Source: Triplophysa rosa (lineage: Eukaryota; Chordata; Actinopteri; Cypriniformes; Nemacheilidae). From it: a stretch of 64,000 bases of DNA. The translations under genes and the position numbers were made by a program. The stretch covers positions 18,805,000-18,868,999 of the forward strand of contig NC_079907.1 of NCBI RefSeq assembly GCF_024868665.1. Direction: 5' to 3'. Below, one piece after another: positions 11,236 to 22,002 of this stretch. The notes under the pieces were generated by a model. It saw nothing but the letters and a program-made list of their open reading frames with translations. It searched no databases and was not told the DNA's origin. Each line of letters opens with the position of its first letter. Position 1 is the first letter of the stretch.

Positions 11236-12835
11236 CGGATGAGAATAAACAAGCCAGCTATGCCCTCCGCAAAACTATCAAAGCAGCCAAACATCATTAC
11301 AAGAACAAGATCGAGGATCAGTTTAACACCACTGATTCTAGAAGTATGTGGCAAGGACTGAACATCATCACAGGCTTCAAAGGGAATAAAAACTCTACCG
11401 TGAACACCGCTACCTCACTCCCGGATGAGCTAAACACATTTTATGCTCGTTTTGAGGAAAGTAACACCGCCAGTGTAGTGAGAACCCCTGAGATCAAGGC
11501 AACAGAGGCTATGTCACTCCGATCCATCCGACGGGTGAATATCCACAAAGCCGCGGGCACAGACAGCATCCCAGGTCGTGTCATCAGAGCGTGCGCATAC
11601 CAACTAGCCGGAGTCTTCACAGATATTTTCAACCTCTCCCTTTCTGTCCATCATACCCACATGCTTCAAAACGTCTACTATTGTACCTGTACCAAAGCAA
11701 CCCAAAGTTACTTGCTTAAATGACTGGCGTCTTGGTGCTCTGACTCCCATCATCAGCAAATGCTTTGAGAGGCTAATTAAAGATTACATCTGCTCTGTTC
11801 TGCCTCCCTTACTGGACCCACTACAGTTTGTATACCACAACAACCTCTCCACTTATGATGCCATTGCACATGCACTACACACTGCTCTCTCCCACCTGGA
11901 AAAAAAGAACACATATGTGACAATGCTGTTCATAGACTAAAGTTCTGCTTTCATCACCATAGTGCCCTCCAAGCTAGATGGGAAACTCCGGGCGCTGGGC
12001 TGAAACAGCTTTTTGTGCAGCTGGATCCTGGACTTCCTGTCTAGCAAGCAATTTAATAAAAAAAATAAACACTGGCGCGCCACAAGGATGTGTTCTCAGC
12101 CCACTCCTATACACCCTGTACACACACGACTGCGTGGCAACATGCAGCTCCAATGCCATCATAAAGTTTGCCGATGACACAATGGTGGTAGATCTGATCA
12201 CTGACGCTGACGAAACAGCCTACAGAGAAGAGGTGCACACTCTGTCACATTGGTGTGAAGAAAACAACCTCTCTCTCAACGTCCGTAAGACCAAGGAGCT
12301 GGTGGTGGACTTTAGGAGGAAAGACAGAGAACACAATCCTATCACCATCAACGGAGCACCAGTGAAGAGAGGCAACAGTTTCAAGTTCCTTGGTGTCAAT
12401 ATCACAGAGGAGCTCACATGGACCACTCACACCGAAGCTGTGTTGAAGAACGCTCACCAGCGTCTCTTCTTCCTGAGACAGCTGAGGACGTTTGGCCTGA
12501 ATCACCACATCCTCACTAGATTCTACACCGGCACAAGAGAGAGTGTTCTAACTGGCTGCATCACTGCCTGGTATGGTAACAGCACTGCTCTCAAACGGAA
12601 AGCCCTGCAGAGAGTGGTACGAACTGCCAGGCACACCATCGGAGGTGAGTTTCCCTCCCTCCAGGAAATTTACACCAGACGGTGTGTGAAAAAAGCGAGG
12701 AGGATTACCAGAGACACTAGGCACCCGAGTCACGGTCTGTTCTCACTCTTTCCATCAGTAAAGAGATACCGCAGAGTCCGGACCGGACCAGCAGACTATG
12801 TGACAACTTTTTTCCCCAAGCAGTCAGACTCGTAA
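11236..12835 (+). pseudogene. Rex1-like LINE reverse transcriptase, frameshifted
   Basis: The protein runs in pieces. 11346-11723 has the linker and early RT, with the NIHKAAGTDSIPGRVIRAC block. A region with stops follows (11724-11977). Then 11978-12835, 285 residues, holds the later RT motifs: GAPQGCVLSPLLYTLY, the catalytic FADDTMVV (DD pair), CEENNLSLNVRKTKELVVDF, FKFLGVNI, and a C-terminal domain through ARRITRDTRHPSHGLF. FADD and the C-terminal block are characteristic of CR1/Rex1 LINEs. It is inactive, because an in-frame stop interrupts the motif A region (MLFID then stop) at about 11938. Confidence 0.8.
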
Positions 12836-13419
12836 ACTCTTGACTACCACAATCTACTCATTAGCACTGCACTTTATCCCCCACTAGCATGCACAACCAA
12901 TAAGAACACAGTCAGACAAATTTATACACTGTCTTACTGTAATACCACAATACATACCAATCAATGTACACTACGCACATTGTGCATACATTTTCTGCCA
13001 TGTAGTTATATGTAAGTTATGTGTCATTCGTTATACTATGGTTAAACACTTGCAAAGAAATGTTTATTGTGTAAATTTGTACAGGAAAATGTCTATTGTA
13101 AAGTACTGTAATGTTTTGTTTCTTGTAATATACAATTCTGTCTCATATCTGTCATACTGCCATGTTGGTCGGAACTGCACCCAAGTTTTTCACTTTTTGC
13201 ACTTGTGTATATGGTTGAGTGACAATAAAGGGATTTGATCTGAAATTTTGCAACGTCTACATGTGTTGGGGTTTGATTTTTATCATCACTCCCAAATGTC
13301 AATTTGTGATGGGTCGGGAGTGAGAACATGTTGTAAGAATGCACTGTTGCCGATTGACCAATAAGAGGCTAAAATAACACAAGTAAATAAATCAGTAAAC
13401 TAAGTAAAAGTTGCCAAAT

Positions 13420-13995
13420 CTCAATATTTTTCAGATGTCATAGCCAAAAACTGTCATAAACCAAAAAATCTTACTATTAATATTTTAAATTCTGTTATAA
13501 ATCCAACTAGTGCTGTTTGCCTTAATTCATCAGATGCAGTATGTAATAACTTTCTTAAGTTTTTTTACAGATAAAACAACTGACATAACACAGCATATAG
13601 TACCTCCAAATTATAATTTATCTGTTCCGCCTCTTTGAATTCCAATTTTTTATGAATTCCAGACCATTTCTCTAAGTTCTTTTCAGGAAATAATTAAGCA
13701 GTTAAAACTTACTACATGCTCACTAGATATTGTTCCCACTCGGTTTTTGCTTCAGGTCTTTCGTGTTGTTGGTCCAAGTATTTTGGCTATAATAAATAAG
13801 TCTCTTCTTACAGCAACTGTTCCAAAATACTTAAAACATGCGATTGTTAAACCGCTGCTCAAAAAATCAAATCTAGACCCGGCTGTCTTGTCAAATTATA
13901 AACCTATTTCAAATTGATCTTGTATCTCTAAAGCCTTAGAAAAGGTTGTTTTAGTACAATTGCAAAGATTTTTAGAGTCAAATAATACTTTTGTA
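13420..13995 (+). mobile_element. L2 LINE fragment (early RT region)
   Basis: Translation by eye of the plus strand gives L2 blocks: LTTCSLDIVPTRFLLQVF, then VVGPSILAIINKSL, VPKYLKHAIVKPLLKKSN, LSNYKPIS followed by a stop, and ISKALEKVVLVQLQRFLESN. These match the order in the larger L2 at 48250-48620 (CSLDVIPPRFLLETL, SPSLLSIINNSL, VPSYFKHATVQPLLKK). The piece has in-frame stops and is cut at both ends, near 13420 and 13995. Confidence 0.8.
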
Positions 13996-14651
13996 TGTAT
14001 TATTGTCATGAAAATGGCAGAAAAACCCAGATGCAGACAGCCGAGGTAAACAAAAGACCTTTAATAAACAAAATCCCAGGATGGGGGCAAACACTGAAAT
14101 AAAACGAGATAAAAAAAAATACTTCACATGAGGGAGAAAAATAAACAAAGTCCAAACTAATACTTATAATAATTCCACAGGCAAGGCAAGCTGCTGGACT
14201 TTTCGGTACGCCCTCAGTACGCCGCGGTCGTGTTATACCTCTCCAGTCTCCTTGCCACGACCGCGGTGGCTGCTCCCAGCCCCTCATCTCCTCTCCCCAG
14301 TTCCTCGTATCCTGGCTGCAATGTCACGGCCACGACGACCGTCTGATAAAAGCCGATGCCGCTAATAAAAAAATTCACATTTCATGCGGATATATCGGCA
14401 ACGTCTATTACTCTATTACTGTCTGCCCTGGCATAAGCTGTGAAGTTAAGTGATGCTTCTGTTCAAGTTACAAGTCTGTGTTTTTATTGTGTTTTAATTT
14501 ACAATTGTATTCAATCACTGAATTCCTGCTGAAAAATGACATTACCCATAATTCAAAGAGGTATCCACCAATCACAGAAGTTCTCTCCCATGGATGCAAG
14601 AATTAAAGATGTTATTGACGACCACTACAATAATGAATTTTGAAGTTTTCC
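13996..14651. other. Spacer with no recognised gene
   Basis: This region between the L2 fragment and the TTAA element has a GC-richer patch (14190-14340) and A-runs at 14101-14120. One antisense frame of 93 codons (14287-14006) lacks any domain that I recognise and is probably chance. Confidence 0.4.
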
Positions 14652-15443
14652 TTAAAGCCACAATATGGAATATTTGGACCGCTAGATGGTGCACTTTCGA
14701 AGCAACAACAAAAGGTGAAGCTAAATGACGTTATGTAGGAGAGTGGAATTATGGGACATTTTCACCGCCCAGAAGCATATGGAGATAGCCCGTCATGTTC
14801 ACCGACGAGGTAATGAATGAATTGTATTTTATGTCATCGTAATGAATTGGCTTGCAAGAAACGTGGAATGTAATGCTACGTTAGCCCGCGACTGATATTG
14901 GACTTTGTCAATTGATTTGGTAGCGTAATGCTACACAGTTTTACGTGTTTAAAACAGTCATACAGTCATCGTTTAAAAAGTAAATTTGAACGAACCCACA
15001 GTATTTACAAGTAACGTTATTGGCTACATATTTTTGTGTGATATATACTTTATTTCATAGGGTAACTGCATTCATAACTATTCAAATAATATGTGCATGT
15101 GTATTTCGTGTACAATAAAAAAAATGCTTACCTGACTATTAAAACACATGCGAGAGATAGAGGTCTGCAACCCGACCCGAGCCCGACGGGGCTCGAAAAA
15201 CTCGTGGGCTTCGGGTCGGGTTCGGGTTAATGTTTAATGAATAGCCTCGGGCTCGGGTCGGGTTTGTAACTAAAAATATATATAGGCTATATACAAACAA
15301 GTTTGCGTGCCGTGGCGTGTGCTTGCGTGTTTGCTGCCTTGTGACCACAAAAAACGAGAGAAAACACACTTTTCGCATAAACTGTTCTGCGCACGTGCTC
15401 CCGCTCTTATCTTCGTTGTCACAACACAGCAGGTGATGGTAAG

Positions 15444-15562
15444 ATGAGTGCGATAAAGCAAAATATTAGCGATGGAAAACGTATTACAGTTCTAAATGAT
15501 GCAGGGAAAGCTGCACTCTGGAAGAATTATGATCTTGTCATTACTGATTATGATCTTGTCAA
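15444..15562 (+). pseudogene. Putative hAT transposase N-terminal fragment
   Basis: The frame starting ATGAGTGCG encodes MSAIKQNISDGKRITVLNDA and then GKAALWKNYDLVI. The Trp-containing block resembles the beginning of hAT transposases before the BED finger. The coding sense is then lost: gattatgatcttgtc is directly repeated about 20 bases apart (near 15522-15562), and the DIRS insertion follows at 15611. The identification rests mainly on position inside a clear hAT element; the motif match alone is weak. Confidence 0.4.
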
Positions 15563-15891
15563 GACTGGCCCGTGGTATCCTCAGCATCACGTTAGCAGCC
15601 GCAGCGAGAGGAACGTCTCGGGTTACTTGGCTGTAACCCTGTTCCCTGAAAAAGCGGGAACGAGATGCTGTGTTTCAAACGCTATGGGAGAACAGTCTTT
15701 GTTCGACCGGTTGTGAAGCACGTGTGTCAAACACGCCACATTTTTGGCTTTAAATAACCTCGGCAGGTGACGTGGCTGATTACACCAGCACCTGCAGGTT
15801 ATAAATACGCGTGAAAGCGGACGCGTCTTCAAGTTCCAACTTTGTCTGAAAGGACGTCCGGGCACGCCTACAGTGAGGCATTGAGGCGCAG

Positions 15892-15990
15892 CATCTCGTT
15901 CCCGCTTTTTCAGGGAACAGGGTTACAGCCAAGTAACCCGAGACGTTCCCTTTCAAAAGCTACACACGATGCTGCGTTTCAAACGCTATG
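15892..15990. repeat. DIRS internal complementary region (copy 2)
   Basis: Bases 15892-15950 are the complement of the left end (15611-15668), apart from the last two or three bases. Bases 15945-15990 are the complement of the right end (20846-20890), with one mismatch pair. The two halves overlap at gttccc, which marks the junction of a circularised element. This head-to-tail complement is the hallmark of DIRS1-type replication. Confidence 0.93.
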
Positions 15991-16077
15991 AGAACGAGAA
16001 TACCAACGCCGCCACACTGGAAGTGTCTGGACACCCCCAAGGTTGTGTGGTGTGTGTGCACAAGCCGAGAGGAGGTC

Positions 16078-17790
16078 TCAGACGTGAGTCTGGGATGTAG
16101 ACTCCAGGACACCTGCGCCTGGAGTAGCATGGACATCCAGACTATAAAATCTCACAAATGTGTGCGGAGAGGGCCAGCCCGCCGCATCACACACTTGCTG
16201 CAAGGGGACACCTCTTGCTAAGGCCATAGAAGATGAAACCCCCCTTGTTGAATGAGCTCTGACTCCTAGAGGTGAAGCTTGACCACGCGCCTCGTAGGCC
16301 AGAGCAATAGCATCCCTCACCCAATGTGACATAGTCTGCTTGGTGGCCGCTGCCCCACGGTTGCGGCCCCCATAACATATGAAAAGCTGCTCTGATATAC
16401 GCCACTGGCTGGTGCGGTGGACATAATTTCGAAGAGCACATACTGGACACAGTAAGTGTAATCGTTCCTGCTCCGACGACGTGAACGGCGGAGGGGAGAA
16501 AGCCTCAAGAACAACCGGATGCACGGTGGAGAACGGAACTTTAGGCAGATATCTCGGGTGAGGATGCAGAATAGCTTTGACCATCCCAGGGGCAAAAATT
16601 AAACAGGAGGGCGAGGTTGAGAGCGCCTGCAAATCTCCAATTCTCTTAAGAGAAGTGATTGCCATTAGAAAAACCATCTTAAGGGTCAGAAGCCTGACAA
16701 GTGCTGACTACATAGGTTCGAAAGGGGCGCCAACCAGACCCTCGAGCACTATAGCTAAGTCCCATGAAGGGACTGTCTGTCTAGAAGGAGGCTTCAGCCG
16801 CCTCGCCCCACGAATAAAGCGGGCGACTAAAGGGTCATCAATCAGGGCGTGGCAGGCCGAAATGGCGGCCACATAAACCCTGAGAGTACCGGGGCTTGTT
16901 CCTGAGGACAGTTTCTCTTGCAGAAACTCCAACACTGAAACAATCTGGCAGTGAATTGGGTCTGCATGGTGTGCCATGCACCATCTGTCAAAAACTCTCC
17001 ATCTCAGGGCGTAGCTCCTTCTAGTGGAGGGAGCCCTAGCACTTAGAATAGTCTCTACTACATCGGGCGGAAGCCCAACACCTCTCAGCTGGTACCCTTC
17101 AGGGGCCAGACATGGAGATTCCAGAGCTCGGGACGAGGATGAAGTATTGTCCCGTGCCCTTGAGACAAGAGATCCCTCCTGACTGGGATCGCCCATGGCG
17201 AGTCGTCGAGGAGGGATACTAGGTCCGAGAACCAGACTCTGGTTGGCCAACGGGGAGCCACCAATAGGAGGCGAGACCCTTGTTGACGGACCTTTGCCAG
17301 GACTCCTGTGAGCAGAGCTATCGGAGGATAAGCGTAAAGATGCAGTCTGGGCCACACATGGGCCATCGCGTCCAGACCCAGAGGAGCTGGATGAGTCAGA
17401 GAGAAGTAGAGGGGACATTGCGCTGTCTCCTGCGTAGCAAAGAGGTCCACCTCTGCTTCGTAAAATCTTTCCCAGATTTGTCTGACTATCTCGGGGTGGA
17501 GTCTCCATTCCCCGTTCGTCACAGCTTGTCTGGACAGCAAGTCTGCTCCCACATTCATATGCCCCGGGATGTGAATCACTCTGAGGGACAGGAATTTGCC
17601 CTCTGCCCATAGCAGGATCTGCTGGGCCAATTTTTTCAGGTGGCGCGACCGCAGACCGTCCTGGTGATTTATGTACGAGACTACTGAAGTGTTGTCCACC
17701 CGCACTAGGACATGGTAGCCTCGTAACTACCGGAGGAAGTATTTCAGGGCCCGAAATACAGCCATCATCTCGAGGCAATTCATGTGCCAA
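16078..17790 (-). pseudogene. DIRS tyrosine recombinase, one internal stop (copy 2)
   Basis: One frame runs from 17790 to 16078 (about 570 codons) and is broken only by a TAG just after GAPFEPM (16705-16707). The N-terminal part overlaps the RNase H frame and may be untranslated. The SAM-like domain includes ARAPSTRRSYALRWRVF and TLRVYVAAISACHALI. In the catalytic part, counted from the Met at 16677, the family residues are Arg12 (LKRIGDLQAL), His142-x2-Arg145 (AHSTRG), Trp168 and the nucleophile Tyr178 (VRFYSL). All are intact. The enzyme would integrate circular element DNA. Without the stop the gene looks complete. Confidence 0.9.
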
Positions 17791-19200
17791 TCAAGAAGTT
17801 GACCTCTCCAGACCCCCTGGGCTGGACGGCCATTTAAGACCGCAACCCAGCCCATGAGGGTAGCGTCTGTCGTTAACATCTCGCGACAACAACACGGACC
17901 GAGAGTGGGACCTAAAGTCAGAAACCGAGGTCTGAACCACATAGAAAGGGTGCGAAGCCCCTGGCGCGTCACCCTTGTCTGCCTCTGGGGGTTGGCCCTT
18001 GGATGAAACCCCCTGGCTTTGAGCCACAACTGAAACAGTCTCATATGCAGGAGGCCCAGATGAATCACTGTGGAAGCCGCCGCCATGAGACCTAGAATTC
18101 TTTGAAAGTGATGAATAGTGACTTTCTGGCCTAGCCTGATGCTCCTCAGGGTGCTCAGGATGGATTCGACGCGTGCTGGAGACAGTTGTGCCTGCATCGT
18201 AGTCGAGTCCCATATTATCCCTAAATACGTTGTATTTTGCGTAGGGGAGAGAACGCTCTTTGTGGCATTGAGTCTTAACCCGAGAGCATTGAGATGAGCT
18301 AGGACGACATTCCGATGTCGAAGCGCTAGCTCCCGAGACTGAGCTACAACCAGCCAGTCATCTAAGTAATTCAAAATGTGGATGCGCTGGAGTCGCAGAG
18401 GAGCCAGTGCTGCATCCATGCATTTCGTGTATGTGCGGGGTGACAAGGCAAGGCCGAATGGAAGAACCCGATACTGGTAGGCTTCGCCCCCGAAAGCGAA
18501 CCTCAGGAATTTCCTGTGTTGTGGCAGGATCTCTATATGAAAGTATGCATCTTTCAGATCGATCGTCACGAACCAGTCGTGCAACTGAATTTGAGAGACA
18601 ATCATCTTGATTGTCAACATTTTGAATTTGTGCGTCTTCAGGTAGCGGTTTAATCCGCGAAGATCTAGAATCGGACGCAACCCCCCCATCCCTCTTGGGA
18701 ACTAGAAAATACCGGCTGTAATAGCCTGTCTCTCTGTCGGGCAGGAGAACACGTTCTATGGCTCCTTTGTCCAGCAGAGCATGTAATTCTTGTGCCAACA
18801 GATGCGCTCGCTCCGGTTGCATGAAAGTTGAAACTACGCCGTTGAAACGCGGAGGGCGATATGCAAATTGAATCCTGTCAAATTGAATCCCTTGGCTACA
18901 GTCATTTCTACCCATTTGAGAGATACCTGGCAGTAGTTTCCACGCTGCCAGCTTCTCTGAAAGGGGTATCAATGTTGACACTTCGACTTGTTGGGGGGAT
19001 GCCAAATGCCCGACGTCCTGAGGTCTGGCAGGAGACGACCGAACATTTAGCATTCTTTTTGAAACCGCTAATCCCCGAAACGCCGGCGGCGGCGGAGATT
19101 GCAAAGTGGCCCTGTGAGGGTGCCGAAGAGGAGCCTCTAATTTCTCTTGGAATTTTATGCACCCCTCCCCGGGGGGGCACACCCCCACAGTCCCGGGCAC
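17085..19200 (-). pseudogene. DIRS reverse transcriptase/RNase H, frameshift plus stop (copy 2)
   Basis: The frame opens at 19200, eight bases after the gag stop. It reads through YYSRYFLVPKRDGG, then shifts at a seven-base G run (18683-18677 as read on minus); six would keep frame. From 18689 it continues with LRPILDLRGLN, IDLKDAY (catalytic Asp), LPFGLALSP, and NYLDDW at residues 107-112 (catalytic Asp pair). RNase H begins at TTDATLMGW. A single TAG at 17724-17726 splits it, after which the same frame resumes at 17705 with VRVDNTSVVSYINH and IPGHMNVGADLLSR. All catalytic motifs are preserved. Confidence 0.92.
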
Positions 19201-19207
19201 ACATGTC

Positions 19208-20534
19208 TCAGGATCTCTTCTTCTTGGAAGAGATGAAGCGCCTCAGGTCCGGCCCTCCCGAGGTGGCCTGAGGGGCGTGGTGGGCCGCTCCCCTGACTCT
19301 GCGAGGGGGGGCGCGATTCGCCACACTCTCCCTGATGGCCTCGCGCCTCAGGTAGGCCGGACCCACCCGAGACTGTGTGCCTGGTCGGGACTGGGGAACT
19401 GGTCCGGAGTGGGTGGCCGACACTCCGGACGCTTGAGCACGATGGGGGAGATACCTCACGAACGCCTCCTCATGGCGTTTCGCCTCCCGGAACCTGGTGA
19501 CCACGGTGTTCACAGAGTCTCCAAACAGTCCGGAAGGCGAAATTGGGGCATCAATGAGGAACGCTCGGTCCCTGTCCTTGATGCCCGTGAGGTTAAGCCA
19601 CAGATGCCTGTGGCCCGGCGTAGCTCTGCAAACGCTGTCTCATCAATCACCCCGTCAGTGCTCACATCATCCAGCAGGTCAGCCTGGTACGCCTGCAAAA
19701 CCGCCATGGTGTGCAGGGCAGCACCAGCCTGACCAGCTGCCTGAAAAGCCTTCCCCACCAGCGCAGATGTAAGCCTGCAAGGCTTGGTGGGGAGAGAAGG
19801 CTTTTTCAGGGACGACGATGTCCCAGGGTAGAGATAGCTCGCGAGCATCTCTTCCACCCGGGGCACCGTCGTATACCCCCGTGGTCTCACGCCAACGATA
19901 GTCGAATAAATCGACGTCGATGGCACAAACACACGGGAGGAATAAGGCTTCTGCCACGAGCGAGATAATTCGCTGTGAAGATCCTCGAAAAAGGGGAGAG
20001 CGCGATGTTGCGGCCCCTCCCGGCCACCAGACAGATATCTGTCATCTAGCTTTGAGCCTCTAGGGGCCTCTTGCTCCTGCGGCCAGTCGAGCTTGAGGCG
20101 GTCGACTGCCTTAGTCACCGCCCCGAGAAGCTCCTCAAGCGCCGCGTTGTCTCGAGAGGAACGTCCCGAGACGGCACTATCCAACCCCACAGAAGCAAGG
20201 GATGCCTCGTCCTCTGCCCGATCCGAAGAAGCGCCGGCGCACGCTTCGGATTCGGACGCGAGGACATCGCGGTTTGGCGATGTCCCGCCTCTCGTGCCTC
20301 GGCTAAGTCAAACCGCGAACCCCAGGATGAGGAAGAGGCGGCTCGGTCTCTCTTAAAAAACGAGAGTCGAGCACGAAGAACTCGGATGCCGAGAACATCA
20401 CAGAGTTTGCACTCTCCCTCAAGCCCCAGGGCAGCATGGTCAGCCCCCAGGCACTCAAAGCAAAACTCATGCTTATCAAGATCGGAGAGGAGCCTCTCAC
20501 AAGGAGGCACATATCTCCGATCTGAATCAGACAT
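19208..20534 (-). pseudogene. DIRS gag-like ORF in three frames (copy 2)
   Basis: Gag is carried by three successive frames: 20534-20115 (with a Cys/His cluster CFECLGADHAALGLEGECKL near residues 24-43), 20190-19510 (helical body with PRVEEMLASYL and SALVGKAFQAAGQAGAALHT) and 19513-19208 (basic tail ending SSKKKRS). All three phases differ, so at least two indels are present, the first before 20190. The protein would package element RNA. The Met at 20534 is the first in the open frame and lies downstream of the terminal repeat, which suits a start codon. Confidence 0.8.
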
Positions 20535-20721
20535 GATAATGTAGTTTATGTATTTAGGCTAAGTGACAATGTGCTTAGTGACTAAATGTACATAAACTAC
20601 TTCGCTAGGCTTGCTTGCTTTCTTTAGCCAAATAAGAAACGAGGGAGACTTCTCCCTCACACACATGCACACAAAACGGTCCTTGAAGACAAAAGAACCT
20701 GAAGATGCGTCCGCTTTCATG

Positions 20722-20733
20722 CGTATTTATAAC
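20722..20733 (-). promoter_or_regulatory. TATA-like motif in 5' ITR of DIRS copy 2
   Basis: Read on the minus strand this is ggttataaatac, about 190 bases before the gag ATG and inside the right terminal repeat. The left repeat carries the same motif reading inward (near 15799-15810), so the element has inward-facing promoter candidates at both ends. Confidence 0.5.
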
Positions 20734-21925
20734 CTGCAGGTGCTGGTGTAATCAGCCACGTCACCTGCCGAGGTTATTTAAAGCCAAAAATTTGGCGTGT
20801 TTGACACACGTGCTTCACAACCGGTCGAACAAAGACTGTTCTCCCATAGCGTTTGAAACGCAGCATCGAGTGTAGCTTTTGAAAGGGAACTTCAGTGTAG
20901 CTGGGCTAACTTTTAATCAGAGGAGGACGGCGCTTAAACCAACAGTCTATTCAAAAATGATTTTTGACTTTTACACCTGTTCACCCACAGCAAAGTTTCG
21001 TTATTGGTAGGTCTGTACTATTTCTTATTTTTTCTTGTGTGTTCACTGCTGAGGGGGCCGCCATGCCTTGATGAACTGTGTTTGCTTACATGTAGCTATT
21101 TGTTTAATTATCATCGCAAGCAATCATAAAATGCAGCACGTTTCAACAAAGCTTGCTGTTAAACGCACTTCGGGTTCGGGTCGGGTTCGGGCTTAAAATG
21201 TAACTGTAATGGTCGGGCCGGGTCGGGTCGGGTTAAACAATCTCGGGTACGGGCCGGTTTCGTTTAAAGCCAGTGCAGACCTCTAGCGAGAGACTCTGTC
21301 GAGTCCAAGTTGGTCGCGAAGCTCTCTCCATTTAGAAAACGCCACGGCGATATTAATCCTTGTTTAATTTCTTCGTTTGTCCATAAGCTGCTTGCCTCGT
21401 TTGACCTACGTTTACGCTTTTTTGGGACGGGACATTATTTTAAATAGGAATTTCTCTGGATTTGCACATTCTTGGGAACATTTGGGATAGTGTAAGTACA
21501 CAACTGCATGAAATATATCACATTGTGCAAGTGATTTTTGGATATTTCATAACAAAATAATTCCATATTGTGGCTTTAACTCTTCATGTGAAGTAAAAAC
21601 AGACCTGTTCTGAATTTACAGGACTAACCCCTAACTGTCTCGGTTTCTATATTAAAAAATGGGTGTATTTTTTTGTAATTCATTTTCCCATTCCTCCAGC
21701 TTTAAAAAAAGTCACTTTTGATAAAACCATTTGCTAAATACATTTTTGTAAATATGAATTCATATATTTCTAATAATATTTTGCACTAATATTTTGCACT
21801 CTTGAAACTAAAATATGATAATGTATACTTCCAAAGAGGTTTATATACACTACAGATCAAAAGATTTAACACAATTAATTTGAGAAAATTAAAGGAAAGT
21901 CTTTTTGTAATCATATATACAGTAT

Positions 21926-21945
21926 CTCCCTCTCTCCCTCCCTCC

Positions 21946-22000
<55 letters not shown>
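21926..22000 (+). repeat. (CT)n microsatellite
   Basis: About 35 bases of CTCC/CTCT mixture pass into a pure CT run of roughly 40 bases. It is a simple sequence repeat; the antisense frame of Arg-Glu repeats is an artefact of it. Confidence 0.95.

Positions 22001-22002
<2 letters not shown>

Larger units (their letters stand above)
10310..13243 (+). mobile_element. Rex1-like (CR1 group) LINE, damaged
   Basis: The left part has a caagatggcgccg motif (10329-10341) and, near 10620-10686, the start of the endonuclease ORF (NVQSLDNKLSELSSR). The right part has the reverse transcriptase (11236-12835) and a 3'UTR ending with gtgacaataaagggatttga near 13240, typical of this LINE group. Between 10690 and about 11230 the endonuclease coding sequence is missing and foreign sequence with an antisense THAP exon is present. 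Stops and frameshifts near 11700-11980 further disable the copy. The 5' limit is approximate. Confidence 0.78.
15611..20890 (-). mobile_element. DIRS retrotransposon, family B copy 2, near full length
   Basis: This 5.28-kb DIRS element is inserted in the hAT. The left (3') end begins gaacgtctcgggttacttgg and the right (5') end closes gtagcttttgaaagggaac. Long inverted terminal repeats run 15660-15824 and 20705-20860. The internal complementary region is at 15892-15990. Three genes follow on the minus strand: gag (20534-19208), RT/RNase H (19200-17085) and tyrosine recombinase (17790-16078, overlapping RNase H). Terminal repeats and proteins differ clearly from family A. Lesions are few, so this is the youngest-looking DIRS here by coding integrity. 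Confidence 0.93.
15158..21285. mobile_element. hAT DNA transposon (middle of nest), split by DIRS
   Basis: Perfect 12-bp ends TAGAGGTCTGCA (15158-15169) and TGCAGACCTCTA (21274-21285) are flanked by the 8-bp duplication GCGAGAGA (15150-15157 and 21286-21293). An 8-bp TSD and TAGAG-type termini indicate the hAT superfamily. Both subterminal regions hold dense CGGGT/ACCCG repeats (15169-15268 and 21166-21262), possible transposase-binding sites. The own sequence is only 15158-15610 plus 20891-21285, so the copy is deleted as well as interrupted. A short transposase N-terminal frame remains at 15444. Confidence 0.9.
14656..21575. mobile_element. TTAA-flanked non-autonomous DNA transposon (outermost of nest)
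   Basis: The left terminus AGCCACAATATGGAAT starts at 14656 and its complement ATTCCATATTGTGGCT ends at 21575. Each is bordered by TTAA (14652-14655 and 21576-21579). A TTAA target duplication is known for piggyBac and Kolobok transposons; the ends do not begin CCC, so piggyBac is less likely. Without the nested insertion the element is about 0.78 kb. It has no transposase, but short exon-like frames with splice-donor motifs occur near both ends. The hAT element is inserted at its internal GCGAGAGA. Confidence 0.82.

Noticed and set aside
17791..18213. 140-codon minus-strand frame overlapping the RT of DIRS copy 2
   Set aside because: It lies in a different phase of the RT/RNase H frame that carries the YLDD and TTDA motifs; it is a shadow with no motif.
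15611..20890. LTR retrotransposon or retroviral provirus
   Set aside because: No direct LTRs and no DDE integrase. The inverted ends, complementary region and recombinase HxxR/Tyr motifs identify DIRS.
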